Assembly (NCBI GenBank): GCA_903938935.1
Contig: CAJAFD010000333.1
Span: forward strand, 1 to 6,208
Direction: 5' to 3'
DNA length: 6,208 bases
Source: an uncultured Opitutia bacterium
GTDB taxonomy: Bacteria > Verrucomicrobiota > Verrucomicrobiia > Opitutales > Opitutaceae
Shown here: piece by piece, positions 5,537-6,208 of the stretch
How positions within the stretch are numbered: position 1 is the first letter of the stretch
Layout of the letters: every line of letters begins with the position of its first letter
Translations under genes and position numbers: made by a program
The notes under the pieces: generated by a model
Told to the model about the DNA's origin: nothing
Database searches by the model: none
What the model saw: only the letters and a program-made list of their open reading frames with translations

Positions 5537-6208
5537 ATGATTTCACCGACTTTGATCCGTGCGTGCACCGTGGCGCCCCTCGATATCCCGTTGCATGTGC
5601 CGTTTGGTATTTCTGGCGGCGCGCAGGCGATGGCCAACAACGTGCTCGTCACCATCGAGCTCGCCGATGGCACGCGCGGCTACGGTGAAGCGGCGCCGTT
5701 GCCGCCCTACAACGGCGAGACGCAGGCCATGGCGCTCGCGGCGCTCAACGACGCGCGCGCGTGGTTACCCGGACGCGAGGGCAACGACTGGCGCGCGCTC
5801 GCGGCGGAATTTTTTACGCGTGGCGGGGCGGGTTGTGGCTCGGCGCAGTGCGCGCTTGAGATGGCGTTGTTGGATGCGTGGACGCGGCAGCGCGGCCAGC
5901 CGATGTGGAAATTTTTCGGCGGCGCGAGCACCACGCTTGAGACGGATATGACCGTGACCACGGGCACCGTCGCGGAAGCGGCGGACGCAGCGCGGGCCAT
6001 CCGCGCGCGCGGCATCCGGATGATTAAAGTCAAAGTCGGCGGCGCGGGCGGGCCGGCCGGTGACCTCGCGCGCGTAGCGGCGATACAAGCGGCGGCGCCG
6101 GATGCGCCGTTGATTCTCGATGGCAACGCCGGCCTGAGTCGCGCGGCCGCGAGTGGGTTGGTGCGCGGTTTGAAAGCGGCGGGCATCACCCCGGCGTTGC
6201 TCGAACAA
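5537..6208 (+). CDS. enolase-superfamily dipeptide (L-Ala-D/L-Glu-type) epimerase, 5' part
   Basis: The frame opens at ATG 5537 and stays open for 224 codons to the window edge, so about one third of a usual ~340-residue enzyme is missing. It shows the N-terminal capping domain (residues about 1-125), with PLHVPF, ADGTRGYGEAAPLP and ALEMALLDAW. The start of the barrel follows. The KxK pair at Lys164 and Lys166 (IKVKVG) matches the acid/base lysines of the muconate-lactonizing subgroup, and Asp195 (ILDGNAG) and Glu223 (LLEQ) match the first two magnesium ligands. The TDMT motif (about 136-139) is close to that of L-Ala-D/L-Glu epimerases, which recycle murein peptides in the cytoplasm. Those enzymes also need a C-terminal DxD that lies outside this window, so N-succinylamino-acid racemase or another dipeptide specificity stays possible. 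It starts 13 bases after the AraC gene with no Shine-Dalgarno sequence. Confidence 0.88.
   Translation, partial: MISPTLIRACTVAPLDIPLHVPFGISGGAQAMANNVLVTIELADGTRGYGEAAPLPPYNGETQAMALAALNDARAWLPGREGNDWRALAAEFFTRGGAGCGSAQCALEMALLDAWTRQRGQPMWKFFGGASTTLETDMTVTTGTVAEAADAARAIRARGIRMIKVKVGGAGGPAGDLARVAAIQAAAPDAPLILDGNAGLSRAAASGLVRGLKAAGITPALLEQ

Noticed and set aside
4564..5673. Open minus-strand frame of 369 codons opposite the AraC gene
   Set aside because: It is rich in Arg, His and Ala, shows no domain and lies fully across a gene with clear AraC motifs. Long antisense frames are common in GC-rich DNA.
5559..5951. Plus-strand 130-codon frame at the right end
   Set aside because: It is an Arg-rich out-of-frame reading of the epimerase gene, whose own frame shows KxK and metal-ligand motifs and runs off the window.

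Overview
The window looks like chromosomal DNA from a Verrucomicrobium, most likely of the Opitutaceae type. This rests on the GC-rich coding style of the right-hand three quarters, a small ribbon-helix-helix (RHH) protein of a kind I recall from that group, a sugar-isomerase/esterase/AraC cluster typical of its polysaccharide users, and the near absence of Shine-Dalgarno sequences. No database search was possible, so the taxonomic call is inference.

The left part (1-1553) is AT-richer: hand counts give 20 G+C of 60 at 61-120 and 18 of 60 at 1021-1080. It has no long gene. It holds a 53-residue single-span membrane protein (376-537, minus), an 81-residue RHH-like protein (683-928, minus) and, divergent from it, a 58-residue RHH-like relative (1082-1258, plus). 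A doubtful 58-codon frame lies at 73-249. A tRNA-Glu(TTC) gene with an encoded CCA end (1554-1628, plus) marks the border. It is followed by a hairpin and a clear intrinsic terminator.

The right part (1733-6208) is GC-rich: 39 of 60 at 3001-3060 and 42 of 60 at 5641-5700. On the minus strand lie an L-fucose/L-arabinose isomerase-superfamily protein (2919-4541) and, 88 bases downstream, an exported alpha/beta-hydrolase esterase (1733-2830). Divergent from them is an AraC-family regulator (4621-5523). It is followed after 13 bases by a mandelate-racemase/dipeptide-epimerase-like enolase-superfamily enzyme that starts at 5537 and runs off the window end.

The likely logic of the right part is a small sugar-use module. 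A regulator with an N-terminal cupin-like sensing region sits head to head with an isomerase that probably converts a free deoxy- or aldose sugar. A secreted esterase may de-esterify the polymer or oligosaccharide that supplies it. The shared 79-base promoter region carries an imperfect inverted repeat that is a plausible regulator site. The epimerase may be a passenger or may belong to a separate peptidoglycan-peptide recycling function. I found no CRISPR array, insertion sequence or riboswitch.
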